From contig JBAROV010000103.1 in the NCBI GenBank assembly GCA_049642465.1, positions 1 through 23,109 on the forward strand: 23,109 nucleotides of DNA, read 5' to 3'. Under the pieces are notes generated by a model. It saw nothing but the letters and a program-made list of their open reading frames with translations. It was not told the origin of the DNA and searched no databases. The translations under genes were made by a program, and so were the position numbers. Origin of the DNA: CAWDPQ01 sp049642465 (lineage in GTDB: Bacteria; Acidobacteriota; Vicinamibacteria; Vicinamibacterales; 2-12-FULL-66-21). Positions 8,151 to 15,383 of this stretch are shown piece after piece; position 1 is the stretch's first letter, and each line of letters starts with the position of its first letter.

Positions 8151-8998
8151 TTCGTCATGCTGCGGCAATCGCCGTTGCGTTGTTGCTTACTCCGGCGTGG
8201 CTCCATGCGCAAAACCCGGAGTTCACGGTGAACGTGCAATCGGCCAACGTCTACAAGGGACCGAGCACGGGGAGTCCGGTGATCGGCAAGGCGCCGCGGG
8301 GAACCGTGCTGGAAGTCACCCGCGATCTCGGAGATTGGCTCAAGGTCACGTGGCCCTCGGTCCCTGACAGCGCGGGTTACGTGCACATTACGACGGGCGC
8401 TAGATCCCGTCCAATGGCAAGCGACCCGTTACCGGTCACATCGCCCGCTTACGTCGGCCGGCCCGCGCGCGCGAGTCTCGCCCCGGCCAACCTCTCGTAC
8501 GCGTCGCCCGAAACAGACGACTCACGGGGTTCGCTGTACGTGACGCCGCGGACGCACATCGTCGGACTGGGCGGACGGATGGCCGGCTCCACGCTTGGCT
8601 ACGGCGGCACCGTGCGCGGCTGGTCGCGCAAGCGGCTCGGCATTCAGCTCGAGGTTTCGCGCTACTCGATCAGCAGCGCGGACACCCTCGGACGCGTGAC
8701 GTCACTCGAGTTCGCGCCAAGCGCACTCTATTCACTTCCGGATCGCGTCGGGGACTATGTCTGGTTCCGGCCCTACGTTGGTGGCGGCGCCAACCTGCAT
8801 CGCGCCACACAGACCGGCTTCGGATCGACGAACAAGGTGGGGTTCCAGGCGTTCGGCGGCGGCGAGGCCACGTTCGCCAGCTTCCCGCAGTTCGCGGTCA
8901 GCGCGGACCTCGGCTATCGCTGGACGCGCGCGCCGTACGACGGGTTCGACTTGAGCGGCCTTCGCGTCTCGGTCTCAGGCCACTGGTATCTGAAGTAG
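8147..8998 (+). CDS. SH3b-domain protein with C-terminal outer-membrane beta-barrel
   Basis: A 283-residue exported protein: signal peptide 1-21 (AVALLLTPAWLHAQ), a bacterial SH3 (SH3b) domain of about 25-83 with the typical ANVYKGPSTGSPVIGKAPRG and GDWLKVTW motifs, a flexible linker, then alternating beta-strands from about 130 to the end (FRPYVGGGANLHR, FAVSADLGYRWTRAPYDGF) resembling small OmpA/OmpX-type barrels. SH3b domains commonly bind cell-wall peptides, so the protein may link the outer membrane to peptidoglycan. The start has the strong site aggaggt 8-10 bases upstream and overlaps the rhomboid-like stop, implying coupled translation. No exact function can be assigned. Confidence 0.8.
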   Translation: MIRHAAAIAVALLLTPAWLHAQNPEFTVNVQSANVYKGPSTGSPVIGKAPRGTVLEVTRDLGDWLKVTWPSVPDSAGYVHITTGARSRPMASDPLPVTSPAYVGRPARASLAPANLSYASPETDDSRGSLYVTPRTHIVGLGGRMAGSTLGYGGTVRGWSRKRLGIQLEVSRYSISSADTLGRVTSLEFAPSALYSLPDRVGDYVWFRPYVGGGANLHRATQTGFGSTNKVGFQAFGGGEATFASFPQFAVSADLGYRWTRAPYDGFDLSGLRVSVSGHWYLK

Positions 8999-9003
8999 AA
9001 GAA

Positions 9004-9066
9004 GGGAAAAGGGAAAAGGGAGAAGGGAAAAAGGAACGCAGAAATTTTCCCTTCTCCCTTTCTCCC
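9004..9066 (+). repeat. Inverted heptamer arrays, gggaaaa type
   Basis: Forward units gggaaaa, gggaaaa, gggagaa, gggaaaa (9004-9031) are followed, after a short spacer, by the same kind of units inverted: ttttccc, ttctccc, tttctccc (9045-9066). An outer pair gcagaaa (9038-9044) and tttctgc (9067-9073) also matches. The whole block fills the gap between two convergent genes. Confidence 0.8.
9018..9058. terminator. Perfect 14-bp hairpin between convergent genes
   Basis: gggagaagggaaaa (9018-9031) and ttttcccttctccc (9045-9058) are exact reverse complements, separated by 13 bases. Located between the SH3b-barrel gene and the cupredoxin-like gene, the hairpin can act in both directions. The stem is A/G rich rather than GC rich, so its strength as an intrinsic terminator is uncertain. 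Confidence 0.5.
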
Positions 9067-9072
9067 TTTCTG

Positions 9073-9648
9073 CTACGGGTTTACCTTCACAAATCCATAC
9101 ATGTGATCGTTTGCGAAGTGCGGCAACACTCCGCAGATGACCAGGTAAGTGCCGGCTTCCGGAAAGCTCACCACTTCCACCCGATCCTGCGGAAACAGGC
9201 TCGGGTCCAGCCCGCGGTAAATGCGGCCATTCTCGTCATTGATCAATGGCGGACCACCAGCCGTTGGTGTGATCGTGCTCTTCACATTGATCTGTTCCGG
9301 CTGCCACCCGTTTGCATAGACGACGACGTGATGGAATCCCGCAATGATGAAATTGACCGTGCCCCCCGCCTTGATATTCGCTTCGTAGGGAATGAGCTGA
9401 TGTCCGTTCGGCAGATTCGGCGGCGGACCGCCGACGCGATTGGGGTAGCGGTCGAGCGGGGCGGCCGGGTTTGCCGCAAAGTTGCCGAAGCTGACAGTTG
9501 CCGTCGCCAGAGGCCCGTCTATCGGCTGATGTTGGTGCGCTTCCTTCCGTCGAGGGGCGATGGCCTCCGCCCCGGCGACCAGCGCCGGCAGCGACACCAG
9601 CGCTGCCGAGCCGAGGCCGGCCTTCTCGAAAAACTCTCGTCTCTTCAT
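9073..9648 (-). CDS. Tat-exported cupredoxin-like protein
   Basis: A 191-residue protein beginning MKRREFFEKAGLGSAALVSL, a twin-arginine signal (KRREFF, then a hydrophobic stretch to about 28). The rest fits a single-domain cupredoxin: KAGGTVNFIIAGFHHVVVY (93-111) supplies the first histidine (106 or 107), and YLVICGVLPHFANDHMYGFV (168-187) supplies Cys172, His177 and Met183. The C-x4-H spacing is as in azurin, but the methionine is further away than usual; His182 is an alternative ligand. It probably carries electrons or holds copper in the periplasm. The start was chosen for the strong site gggagg (9655-9660) and the intact Tat signal. An in-frame ATG at 9780 would add an unlikely 44-residue leader. 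Confidence 0.8.
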   Translation of the reverse strand: MKRREFFEKAGLGSAALVSLPALVAGAEAIAPRRKEAHQHQPIDGPLATATVSFGNFAANPAAPLDRYPNRVGGPPPNLPNGHQLIPYEANIKAGGTVNFIIAGFHHVVVYANGWQPEQINVKSTITPTAGGPPLINDENGRIYRGLDPSLFPQDRVEVVSFPEAGTYLVICGVLPHFANDHMYGFVKVNP

Positions 9649-9754
9649 AGTGATCCTCCCGCGCACTGCGCGATGTCCGGGGCGCACGCCAGCAATCGCC
9701 AGACCGTCGCGCAGCCGCGAAACGCGCGGGAAATCACCCGATGCGCGCCAGGGG

Positions 9755-9789
9755 TTACTCATTCCGTAAAGGGATTTCACAGTGAGTAA
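9755..9789 (-). other. Inverted repeat after the TPR gene
   Basis: ttactca (9755-9761) and tgagtaa (9783-9789) are exact 7-bp inverted repeats with a 21-base spacer, starting immediately downstream of the TPR gene stop. This could be a weak terminator, an mRNA stabiliser or a binding site upstream of the cupredoxin gene. The rest of this 141-base gap shows no clear promoter. Confidence 0.3.
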
Positions 9790-11262
9790 TCACGAGCGCA
9801 CCATCTTCGCGGCCTTCGTCCGCACGTAGCCGTAGTTGAAGGCCAAGCCATTGAACTTCGCCGCCTTGGCAGCGATCGCGTTGGCTTTCTCCAGGTCTCC
9901 CGCCTCGCGCAGCGCCACGGCCACCAGGTAGAGGATCCTCGGGTCCTGTTGATTGGCACGCGTGAGCTCCTGTACCGCCTCCGACGGCCGCTTCTCGGCG
10001 AGGGCAATCAAGCCGGCCAGCTCGTGCTGCTGTCGGATTTCGAATGGGGCGTTCCTGCCAGCAATCAACCGCCCGTACTCGTCTGCTCTGGCTTTCGCGA
10101 TCTGCAGGTCGTTTCTCGCGACAGCCACGCGTGCTTCCTCGAAGACATGATTGCGCTTCGTCGCGGCTTTGACCTCTTCCGGAACGGACGCCCTCTCGAT
10201 TACCTGGATGGCTTCGCGGTACTTCGCAAGCGCCTCGTCCAGGCGGCCAGCCTCTCGCAGCACGTCTCCCATCTGCGTCAGGTCGCCGGACATCGACCCG
10301 GCGTCGTGCTCGGCCTCCGCCAGTTTGTATCCAGCGCGCAGTTGGTCGAGCGCCTTGTCGGTCGCGCCGTCGTGCACGTAGGACGCCGCCGTCCAAAAGC
10401 GCGCAAGGCGCCGCTCACCCGTCGTCCTGGCAACGGCGCCTATCTTCGCGAACGTCTTGCGCGCCTCTTCGGTGCGACCCGCGCTGAGGTGCGCGTTGCC
10501 GATGCCCACGTACGAGGCGACGAAATTCGCGTCGATGGAGAGCGCTTTCTCGTACGCCTTGATCGCTTCGTCGAATCGCCCGAGCTTCAGGAGCAGTTCG
10601 GCGTACGAGTCATGCGGATTGGGATCGTTAGGAATGAGCTGCACGTACTTCTTGAATGCAGCCTCGGCGTCGCTCATTCGCTCCTGGAAGCGGTAGGCAT
10701 ACCCAAGCTGGTTGTACGGTTGCGAGAACGACGGATTGATCGTTGTGGCTTTGACGAAGTGTTTGATCGCCGTCTCGTAGTCCTGACGACCGAAATACAG
10801 GTTGCCAAGGAGCGTCTGCGCCCGTTCATCGGTCGGGTACAGGCGTACGAGTTCGGAGTAGTGGCTCAGCGTCCCAGATGGATTCCCCTTCATCGCCGCT
10901 TCCTGGCCAAGAATGACGTGGCGCTCGCCTTCGCTGACCTGGCCGGCCAGCGATGCGGCGCGAGTCACGGCGTCGATGAATTCCTTCGTCGTGCCCGATG
11001 TGTTTGCCAGTCCGATGTAGCCCATCGCGAAATTCGGATCTTTGGCGACGGCCTGCGTGTAGTACTCGCGCGCATCGGTCGCGCGCAACTTCTCGGCCAG
11101 CTCGCGCCCTTTCAGATACAGCTCACGCGCCTCTCGGGACGAGGTGGTGATTGGGACCTTGCCGCTTGCGTCAGACTGCGCGACGCCAATCGTCGCGCCG
11201 GCAGAAACCGCGATCGCGCACGTGCAGGCAGCCACCTGCACGAACGATGTGAAGCCGCGCAT
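9790..11262 (-). CDS. Exported tetratricopeptide-repeat protein
   Basis: A 490-residue protein with an N-terminal signal peptide (GFTSFVQVAACTCAIAVSAG, cleavage near residue 29) followed by TPR helices across nearly its whole length. The clearest units are around 150-260: LLGNLYFGRQDYETAIKHF, YNQLGYAYRFQERMSDAEAA, SYAELLLKLGRFDEAIKAYE and YVGIGNAHLSAGRTEEARKT. Others cover about 45-80 and 300-480. TPR arrays are protein-binding scaffolds; no enzymatic domain is present. The start has a strong site aaggagg (about 8 bases upstream). The gene is transcribed towards the cupredoxin-like gene and divergently from DUF1326. Partner unknown. Confidence 0.85.
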   Translation of the reverse strand: MRGFTSFVQVAACTCAIAVSAGATIGVAQSDASGKVPITTSSREARELYLKGRELAEKLRATDAREYYTQAVAKDPNFAMGYIGLANTSGTTKEFIDAVTRAASLAGQVSEGERHVILGQEAAMKGNPSGTLSHYSELVRLYPTDERAQTLLGNLYFGRQDYETAIKHFVKATTINPSFSQPYNQLGYAYRFQERMSDAEAAFKKYVQLIPNDPNPHDSYAELLLKLGRFDEAIKAYEKALSIDANFVASYVGIGNAHLSAGRTEEARKTFAKIGAVARTTGERRLARFWTAASYVHDGATDKALDQLRAGYKLAEAEHDAGSMSGDLTQMGDVLREAGRLDEALAKYREAIQVIERASVPEEVKAATKRNHVFEEARVAVARNDLQIAKARADEYGRLIAGRNAPFEIRQQHELAGLIALAEKRPSEAVQELTRANQQDPRILYLVAVALREAGDLEKANAIAAKAAKFNGLAFNYGYVRTKAAKMVRS

Positions 11263-11394
11263 CGAATACCTCCTTGGAAAGGACCAACCGGCAGGCTAGG
11301 CCGGAGAGGCGGGCAACACCACAGGGATGTTGTGAACCTTTCACTAGCGGGGTTCAGGCACCGGTCCGGTGGTACGGACGACCGCGGGCGATTC
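11263..11394. other. Divergent intergenic region with imperfect palindrome
   Basis: Between the TPR gene and DUF1326. The stretch caacaccacagggatgttg (11314-11332) is an imperfect palindrome (arms caaca/tgttg) that could be an operator for either direction. I found no convincing promoter for the TPR gene here. Confidence 0.3.
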
Positions 11395-11423
11395 TTGACC
11401 CCCGCACCTCCGGGGACTAGGAT
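11395..11423 (+). promoter_or_regulatory. Candidate sigma-70 promoter of the DUF1326 gene run
   Basis: TTGACC (11395-11400), 17-base spacer, TAGGAT (11418-11423). The boxes match the consensus at 5 of 6 and 4 of 6 positions with ideal spacing. Transcription would start near 11430, only about 14 bases before the ATG, leaving just room for the site ggaga (11433-11437). It may drive some or all of the eight co-directional genes that follow. Confidence 0.5.
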
Positions 11424-11443
11424 GCGCGTGCAGGAGACCATTG

Positions 11444-12082
11444 ATGTCGTCCACCGCAACCACCGCCAAGGTTGCCTATCGAGTGAAGGCGGACAGTATC
11501 GAAGCGTGCAACTGCCACCACGGCTGCAACTGTCAATTCGAAGGTGTGCCGAACGAGGGCAAGTGTGAGTTCATCATCGGGTACGCCGTAAAACAAGGAA
11601 AGTTCGGCAGCACGGTGCTCGATGGCATGCGGGCCGCGGTCGTGGCCAAGTATCCAAATGCGATTCACGAGGGGCACGGTCACGTGGCCCTTTTTGTCGA
11701 TCGACGCGCCACAGACGATCAAGTGACCGCGCTCGCGACCATCCTGTCGGGCCAGGCCGGCGGCATGCCCTGGGAAGCGATCGCGGGCACGGTCGAGCGG
11801 CTTGATGGTCCGATTCGGACGCCCCTCGAAGTCGAGGTGAATGGTGAACGTTCGGTGGTCCGCGCCCCTGGCATCCTCGAGCTGGAGATGACGCCTTTAC
11901 GCGATCCGGTGAGCGGAACGGAGAAAGAAGTCCACATCACGTATCCGAAGGGTGGCTTCTTCTGGAACGACGCTCGCGTCGGGACCACCGCGAAGATGCG
12001 CGCAGACTATGGAGACCTGCACATCTCGTGGCCGAACCGCTATGCGGCCATCGCGGAAGTGAACTGGACGAACGAGCACTGA
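11444..12082 (+). CDS. DUF1326 domain-containing protein
   Basis: A 212-residue protein with no signal peptide. It has the DUF1326 hallmarks: an N-terminal cysteine cluster EACNCHHGCNC (residues 20-30; Cys22, 24, 28, 30, plus two histidines), GHGHVALFVDRRATDDQ, and LEMTPLRDPVSG. The cysteine/histidine cluster looks like a metal site, probably for a soft metal, but no reaction is established for the family. The ATG at 11444 follows the site ggaga; the TTG three bases earlier is less likely. Its stop shares one base with the DUF2182 ATG (TGATG), a pairing I recall as recurrent, so the two probably act together. Confidence 0.9.
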   Translation: MSSTATTAKVAYRVKADSIEACNCHHGCNCQFEGVPNEGKCEFIIGYAVKQGKFGSTVLDGMRAAVVAKYPNAIHEGHGHVALFVDRRATDDQVTALATILSGQAGGMPWEAIAGTVERLDGPIRTPLEVEVNGERSVVRAPGILELEMTPLRDPVSGTEKEVHITYPKGGFFWNDARVGTTAKMRADYGDLHISWPNRYAAIAEVNWTNEH

Positions 12083-12861
12083 TGAAGGGGGACCGTCCCC
12101 TTTTCGCCCGCGGCGATCGGATCGTCACCCTTGCGGCTCTGTTCGTCGTCACGCTGCTCTGCTGGTTCTACCTGTATCGCATGACCGCGGGGATGTCGGC
12201 GGTTGCCGCCGAGCACGACATGCATGCGGCCATGGGAATGACCGACATGGCCGCCTGGGGCGCAACCGAACTGCTCGGCCTCTTCGTCATGTGGATGGTC
12301 ATGATGGCCGGCATGATGTTGCCCTCGGCGACTCCCGTCATCCTCCTCGTGATGAACACCTACAGACGGCGGGGCGGACGGGAGGCGAGAGGGTCAACCC
12401 TGACGTTCGTGTGCGGGTATCTGTTCGCGTGGACCGGGTTCAGCGTGGCGGCGGCGGCGTTGCAGGCAGTACTCCATCGAGCCGCGCTGATGTCGCCGGC
12501 CATGGTCAGTCAGTCAACCGTTATCGCGACGGCAATATTCCTGATCGCGGGTGTTTATCAATGGATGCCGCTCAAGGCCGCGTGCTTGACCCACTGCCGG
12601 TCGCCACTCCATTTCCTCACCCACGAGTGGCGTGAGGGACCGCTTGGCGGCTTCATCATGGGCCTGCGCCATGGATTCTTTTGCGTCGGCTGCTGCTGGG
12701 CGTTGATGCTCCTGCTCTTTGCGGTCGGCGTCATGAATCTATTCTGGGTCGCGGCCATCGCAGCGTTCGTCCTCGTTGAGAAGCTGCTGCGCCGCGGTAT
12801 GTTGTTCAGCCGGATCGCCGGCGTCATCTGTATCCTTTGGGGTGCGTACTTACTCGCCTAG
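12082..12861 (+). CDS. DUF2182 predicted metal-binding membrane protein
   Basis: A 259-residue integral membrane protein with about six hydrophobic segments. Its Met/His-rich first loop and second helix (HDMHAAMGMTDM at 46-56; MWMVMMAGMMLPSATP at 70-85), together with PLKAACLTHCRSP (163-175) and GLRHGFFCVGCCWALM (194-209), are typical of DUF2182. Clustered Met, Cys and His suggest binding or movement of copper or another soft metal; that is an inference. The start overlaps the DUF1326 stop by one base. An in-frame ATG at 12028 would only extend into the upstream gene. Confidence 0.9.
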   Translation: MKGDRPLFARGDRIVTLAALFVVTLLCWFYLYRMTAGMSAVAAEHDMHAAMGMTDMAAWGATELLGLFVMWMVMMAGMMLPSATPVILLVMNTYRRRGGREARGSTLTFVCGYLFAWTGFSVAAAALQAVLHRAALMSPAMVSQSTVIATAIFLIAGVYQWMPLKAACLTHCRSPLHFLTHEWREGPLGGFIMGLRHGFFCVGCCWALMLLLFAVGVMNLFWVAAIAAFVLVEKLLRRGMLFSRIAGVICILWGAYLLA

Positions 12862-12869
12862 ACGTTCAA

Positions 12870-12892
12870 GCGCCTGCGGCCCGAGCGACGAG
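12870..12892 (+). repeat. GC-rich dispersed element, fragment D
   Basis: The 23 bases begin gcgcctgcggcc, identical to the left end of copy B (15300 onward), and continue with cgagcgacgag. This fragment fills most of the 39-base gap before the mannonate dehydratase-like gene and ends eight bases before its ATG. Confidence 0.5.
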
Positions 12893-12900
12893 GTTCACAC

Positions 12901-14013
12901 ATGCGTTCACGCATCACACGACGAAAACTGCTGCAGGTCATCGGAGCCGGTGCCCTCGTCGCACCCTCGCGGCTATCGGCTGGCCAGGCGAGCGCGCAGA
13001 CGCGTTTCTCGCGAATGCCTCCCGAAGGAAACGACACGCCGAAGATTTGTCTGGGCTTTTACGGGCCGGTGGACGAAAAAGGCCTGCGGCGCCTGAAGCA
13101 GATTGGTGTGGACTATGTCCTCACCGGCGGCCCGAGGATTCCGTGGCAGGAGTCTGACATCCGTGAACGAATCGATCGCTTCAAGGCTGGCGGGCTGACC
13201 CTCTACAACATGATGATTTCTGGCTTCAACGACGTCATCCACGGCCGCCCCGGCGCGGACGCCCAGATCGCTGATGTCATCACCTCCATTCGAGCCGCGG
13301 GAAAGGCCGGGCTGCCGGTCATCGAGTACAACTTCTACGCGCATCGCCTGACAGAAGGCTACAAGGAGGAGATCGGACGAGCGGGTGCCGGGTACACGGC
13401 TTACGACTACGCACTCTCGAAGGACTTGCCGCCACGGGAGGGTGTCGGGACGCACACTCGTGCCGAGCAGCTCAAACGCGCGGAACACTTCCTCAAAGCC
13501 GTCGTACCGGAAGCGGAAAAGGCGAACGTTCGGCTGGCTCTCCACCCCAACGATCCACCGGTGCCGCTCAGTCGCGGATCCGAGCAACTGATGGCCACCG
13601 TCGAACACTGGAAGCAATACGTGAATCTCGTCAAGAGCCCGTACAACGGCATGACATTCGACTGCGGCGTCACTCGCGAGATGGGCGAGGATCCGGTGGC
13701 GGTGTGCCGGTATCTCGGGGAGCGTGACTGCATCAACCACGTGCACTTCCGCAATGTCGTGGTGCGCAAGCCGTACGTGGACTACACGGAAGTGTTCCTG
13801 GACGAGGGGCAGGTTGACCTGTTTGCGGTCATGAAGGAACTCGTGCGCCAGAAGTACTCGCGTACGATCTACCCTGAACATCCGCGGGCGATTGATGTGG
13901 ACCGGGATTCGGGCGGCATTCGAAATCAGTACCCCGGCGGCGGCGGGATTGCCGGAGAGATTTACAACGTCGGATACACCCGCGCGATGATACAGGCCGC
14001 TCTCACGCGCTGA
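12901..14013 (+). CDS. Tat-exported mannonate dehydratase-like protein (UxuA family)
   Basis: A 370-residue protein. The N-terminus RSRITRRKLLQVIGAGALV is a twin-arginine signal, with cleavage near residue 33. The remainder is a UxuA-like TIM barrel: LALHPNDPP (212-220, His215), MTFDCGVTREMG (251-262, Cys255), INHVHFRNV (278-286, His282) and FLDEGQVDLF (299-308, Asp301), the residues that hold Mn2+ in D-mannonate dehydratase. That enzyme converts D-mannonate to 2-keto-3-deoxy-D-gluconate. Normal UxuA is cytoplasmic, so export is notable and the true substrate may differ. The ATG at 12901 has a gagg motif about 9 bases upstream. The RidA-repeat gene starts 10 bases after the stop. Confidence 0.85.
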   Translation: MRSRITRRKLLQVIGAGALVAPSRLSAGQASAQTRFSRMPPEGNDTPKICLGFYGPVDEKGLRRLKQIGVDYVLTGGPRIPWQESDIRERIDRFKAGGLTLYNMMISGFNDVIHGRPGADAQIADVITSIRAAGKAGLPVIEYNFYAHRLTEGYKEEIGRAGAGYTAYDYALSKDLPPREGVGTHTRAEQLKRAEHFLKAVVPEAEKANVRLALHPNDPPVPLSRGSEQLMATVEHWKQYVNLVKSPYNGMTFDCGVTREMGEDPVAVCRYLGERDCINHVHFRNVVVRKPYVDYTEVFLDEGQVDLFAVMKELVRQKYSRTIYPEHPRAIDVDRDSGGIRNQYPGGGGIAGEIYNVGYTRAMIQAALTR

Positions 14014-14023
14014 GGCTCGTTGC

Positions 14024-15256
14024 ATGCATCGATCGATTCTTGGCTTTGTCCTCGGCGTCTTGCTCGCCGCCGTCCCGTCCGCTCAACCGACAACAAAACG
14101 GTTGATTGCCCCGCCCGGTCCTAAACCTGTCGGTCCGTACAGCCCGGGCATCGTGACCGGCGACTTTCTCTACGTCTCGGGACAAGGGGCGCGCGCCGCC
14201 GACGGGAAGCTCCCCGAGACGGTCGAAGGGCAGGTCCGCCAAACTCTCGACAACATCAAAGGCATCGTCGACGCCGCCGGCTTGTCGATGCAACACGTCG
14301 TCTACTGCCAGGTCTATCTGCACGACATCTCGAACTACGATGCGATGGACCGAATCTGGCGGGAATACTTCCCGAAGGCGCCGCCGGCGAGATCGGTGCT
14401 CGGTGTGCACCGGATGCCGACCGACACGCCGGTCGAGATTAGCGCCGTGGCCTTCCGTGATCTCTCGGGCAGGAAGACGATCGTCCCAGCCGCCTATCCT
14501 CGCAACCTCTCTTGGACGCCCGGCATCGTGGCAGGCGGGCGATTGTATCTCTCGGGCGTTTTCGGCGCGGACGTCGCAACAGGGAAAGTTCCCGAGGACA
14601 CCGCGGCGCAGGTGCACCTCGCGCTCGACAACCTGCAACAGATCCTCACCGCCGCGGGAATCGATTTCCGGCACGTCGTCTTTGTGAATCCCTATCTCAC
14701 CGATCGCGCATCGGCTCAGATGAATGCGATTTACGCCAAGCACTTCGAGTTTGGCAACACGCCCGCCCGTGCCACGATTCGAGTCGCCAGCCTGCCAGCT
14801 GGAAACACGATCGAGTTCACCGGGGTAGCGGTCATGGACCTGTCCACACGAGTGGCCGTTCGCCCGAAGAACATGCGCCCGAGCCCGACCGCGAGTCCGT
14901 GCGTCTTCGCCGGAGATACCTACTACTGCTCGGCCAAGGGTCCGTTCACTCCCGGGCCCGACAAGGTCCAGGGTATCTACGCGTCTACTGTCGAAGCGCA
15001 GGTGCGCCAGACGATGAGAAATCTGCTGGATGGATTAGAAGAAGCGGGGCTGAGTTTTTCGAACGTCGTGGCGACGAACGTCTACCTCGACAACATCGAC
15101 GATTTTCCAAAGATGAACCGGGTATACGCGCAGTACTTCCCGGACATGTACCCGACGCGGACGACCGTCGCACCTCTCGCGCCTATTGATCGGACGCCGA
15201 AGAACGAGGATACATTCCCGGGGCTGGAGCAGATCTCGGTGGTGGCGGTGAAATGA
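14024..15256 (+). CDS. Exported protein with three tandem RidA (YjgF/YER057c) domains
   Basis: A 410-residue protein: signal peptide 1-20 (LGFVLGVLLAAVPSA), then three RidA-like domains at about 27-147, 155-274 and 283-410. RidA hydrolyses reactive enamines/imines released by PLP enzymes to keto acids and ammonia, and normally works as a homotrimer with active sites between subunits. Each repeat keeps the key arginine (PPARSVLGV Arg123; TPARATIRV Arg249; YPTRTTVAP Arg379) and the glutamate near its end (Glu138, Glu264, Glu402). The turn motif varies: VSGQG, LSGVFG, CSAKG. The chain therefore looks like a covalent trimer. It lies 10 bases after the UxuA-like gene and before a PLP enzyme, its logical partner. 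Confidence 0.88.
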   Translation: MHRSILGFVLGVLLAAVPSAQPTTKRLIAPPGPKPVGPYSPGIVTGDFLYVSGQGARAADGKLPETVEGQVRQTLDNIKGIVDAAGLSMQHVVYCQVYLHDISNYDAMDRIWREYFPKAPPARSVLGVHRMPTDTPVEISAVAFRDLSGRKTIVPAAYPRNLSWTPGIVAGGRLYLSGVFGADVATGKVPEDTAAQVHLALDNLQQILTAAGIDFRHVVFVNPYLTDRASAQMNAIYAKHFEFGNTPARATIRVASLPAGNTIEFTGVAVMDLSTRVAVRPKNMRPSPTASPCVFAGDTYYCSAKGPFTPGPDKVQGIYASTVEAQVRQTMRNLLDGLEEAGLSFSNVVATNVYLDNIDDFPKMNRVYAQYFPDMYPTRTTVAPLAPIDRTPKNEDTFPGLEQISVVAVK

Positions 15257-15269
15257 GCGCCGTGTGAGA

Positions 15270-15297
15270 GTTGGGAATTGGAGGTTGGAAGTTGGGA
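15270..15297 (+). repeat. Heptamer array, four units of gttggga type
   Basis: Four consecutive 7-base units: gttggga, attggag, gttggaa, gttggga. The array lies in the 127-base gap between the RidA-repeat and PLP-enzyme genes and runs directly into the GC-rich element at 15300. Similar material (gaagctgggagctg, 15367-15380) resumes on the other side of that element. Confidence 0.75.
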
Positions 15298-15299
15298 GA

Positions 15300-15357
15300 G
15301 CGCCTGCGGCCGCGGCGAGACGAGCCGCAGCCCTCGGGGGTGGGACCCCGCGAGCAC
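15300..15357 (+). repeat. GC-rich dispersed element, copy B
   Basis: 58 bp with the ordered blocks gcggccgcggcgag, cgagccgcag, gggggtggg and ccccgcgagcac, then taa. It matches copy A (2034-2104, opposite strand) but lacks about 13 internal bases. It ends 26 bases before the start codon of the PLP-enzyme gene and is bordered on both sides by heptamer-type sequence. Confidence 0.75.
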
Positions 15358-15383
15358 TAATAAATGGAAGCTGGGAGCTGACT

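Noticed and set aside
9649..9780. A 44-residue longer form of the cupredoxin-like protein starting at 9780
   Set aside because: The start at 9648 has a strong gggagg site and places the twin-arginine motif at the N-terminus. The extension has neither.
9949..11568. A 539-codon open frame on the plus strand
   Set aside because: It is antisense to the TPR protein and overruns the divergent promoter region and the DUF1326 start. Composition is shadow-like and no domain is visible.
12973..14025. A 350-codon open frame on the minus strand
   Set aside because: It mirrors the mannonate dehydratase-like gene and has no ribosome binding site or domain. All neighbours from 11444 to 20582 are on the plus strand.
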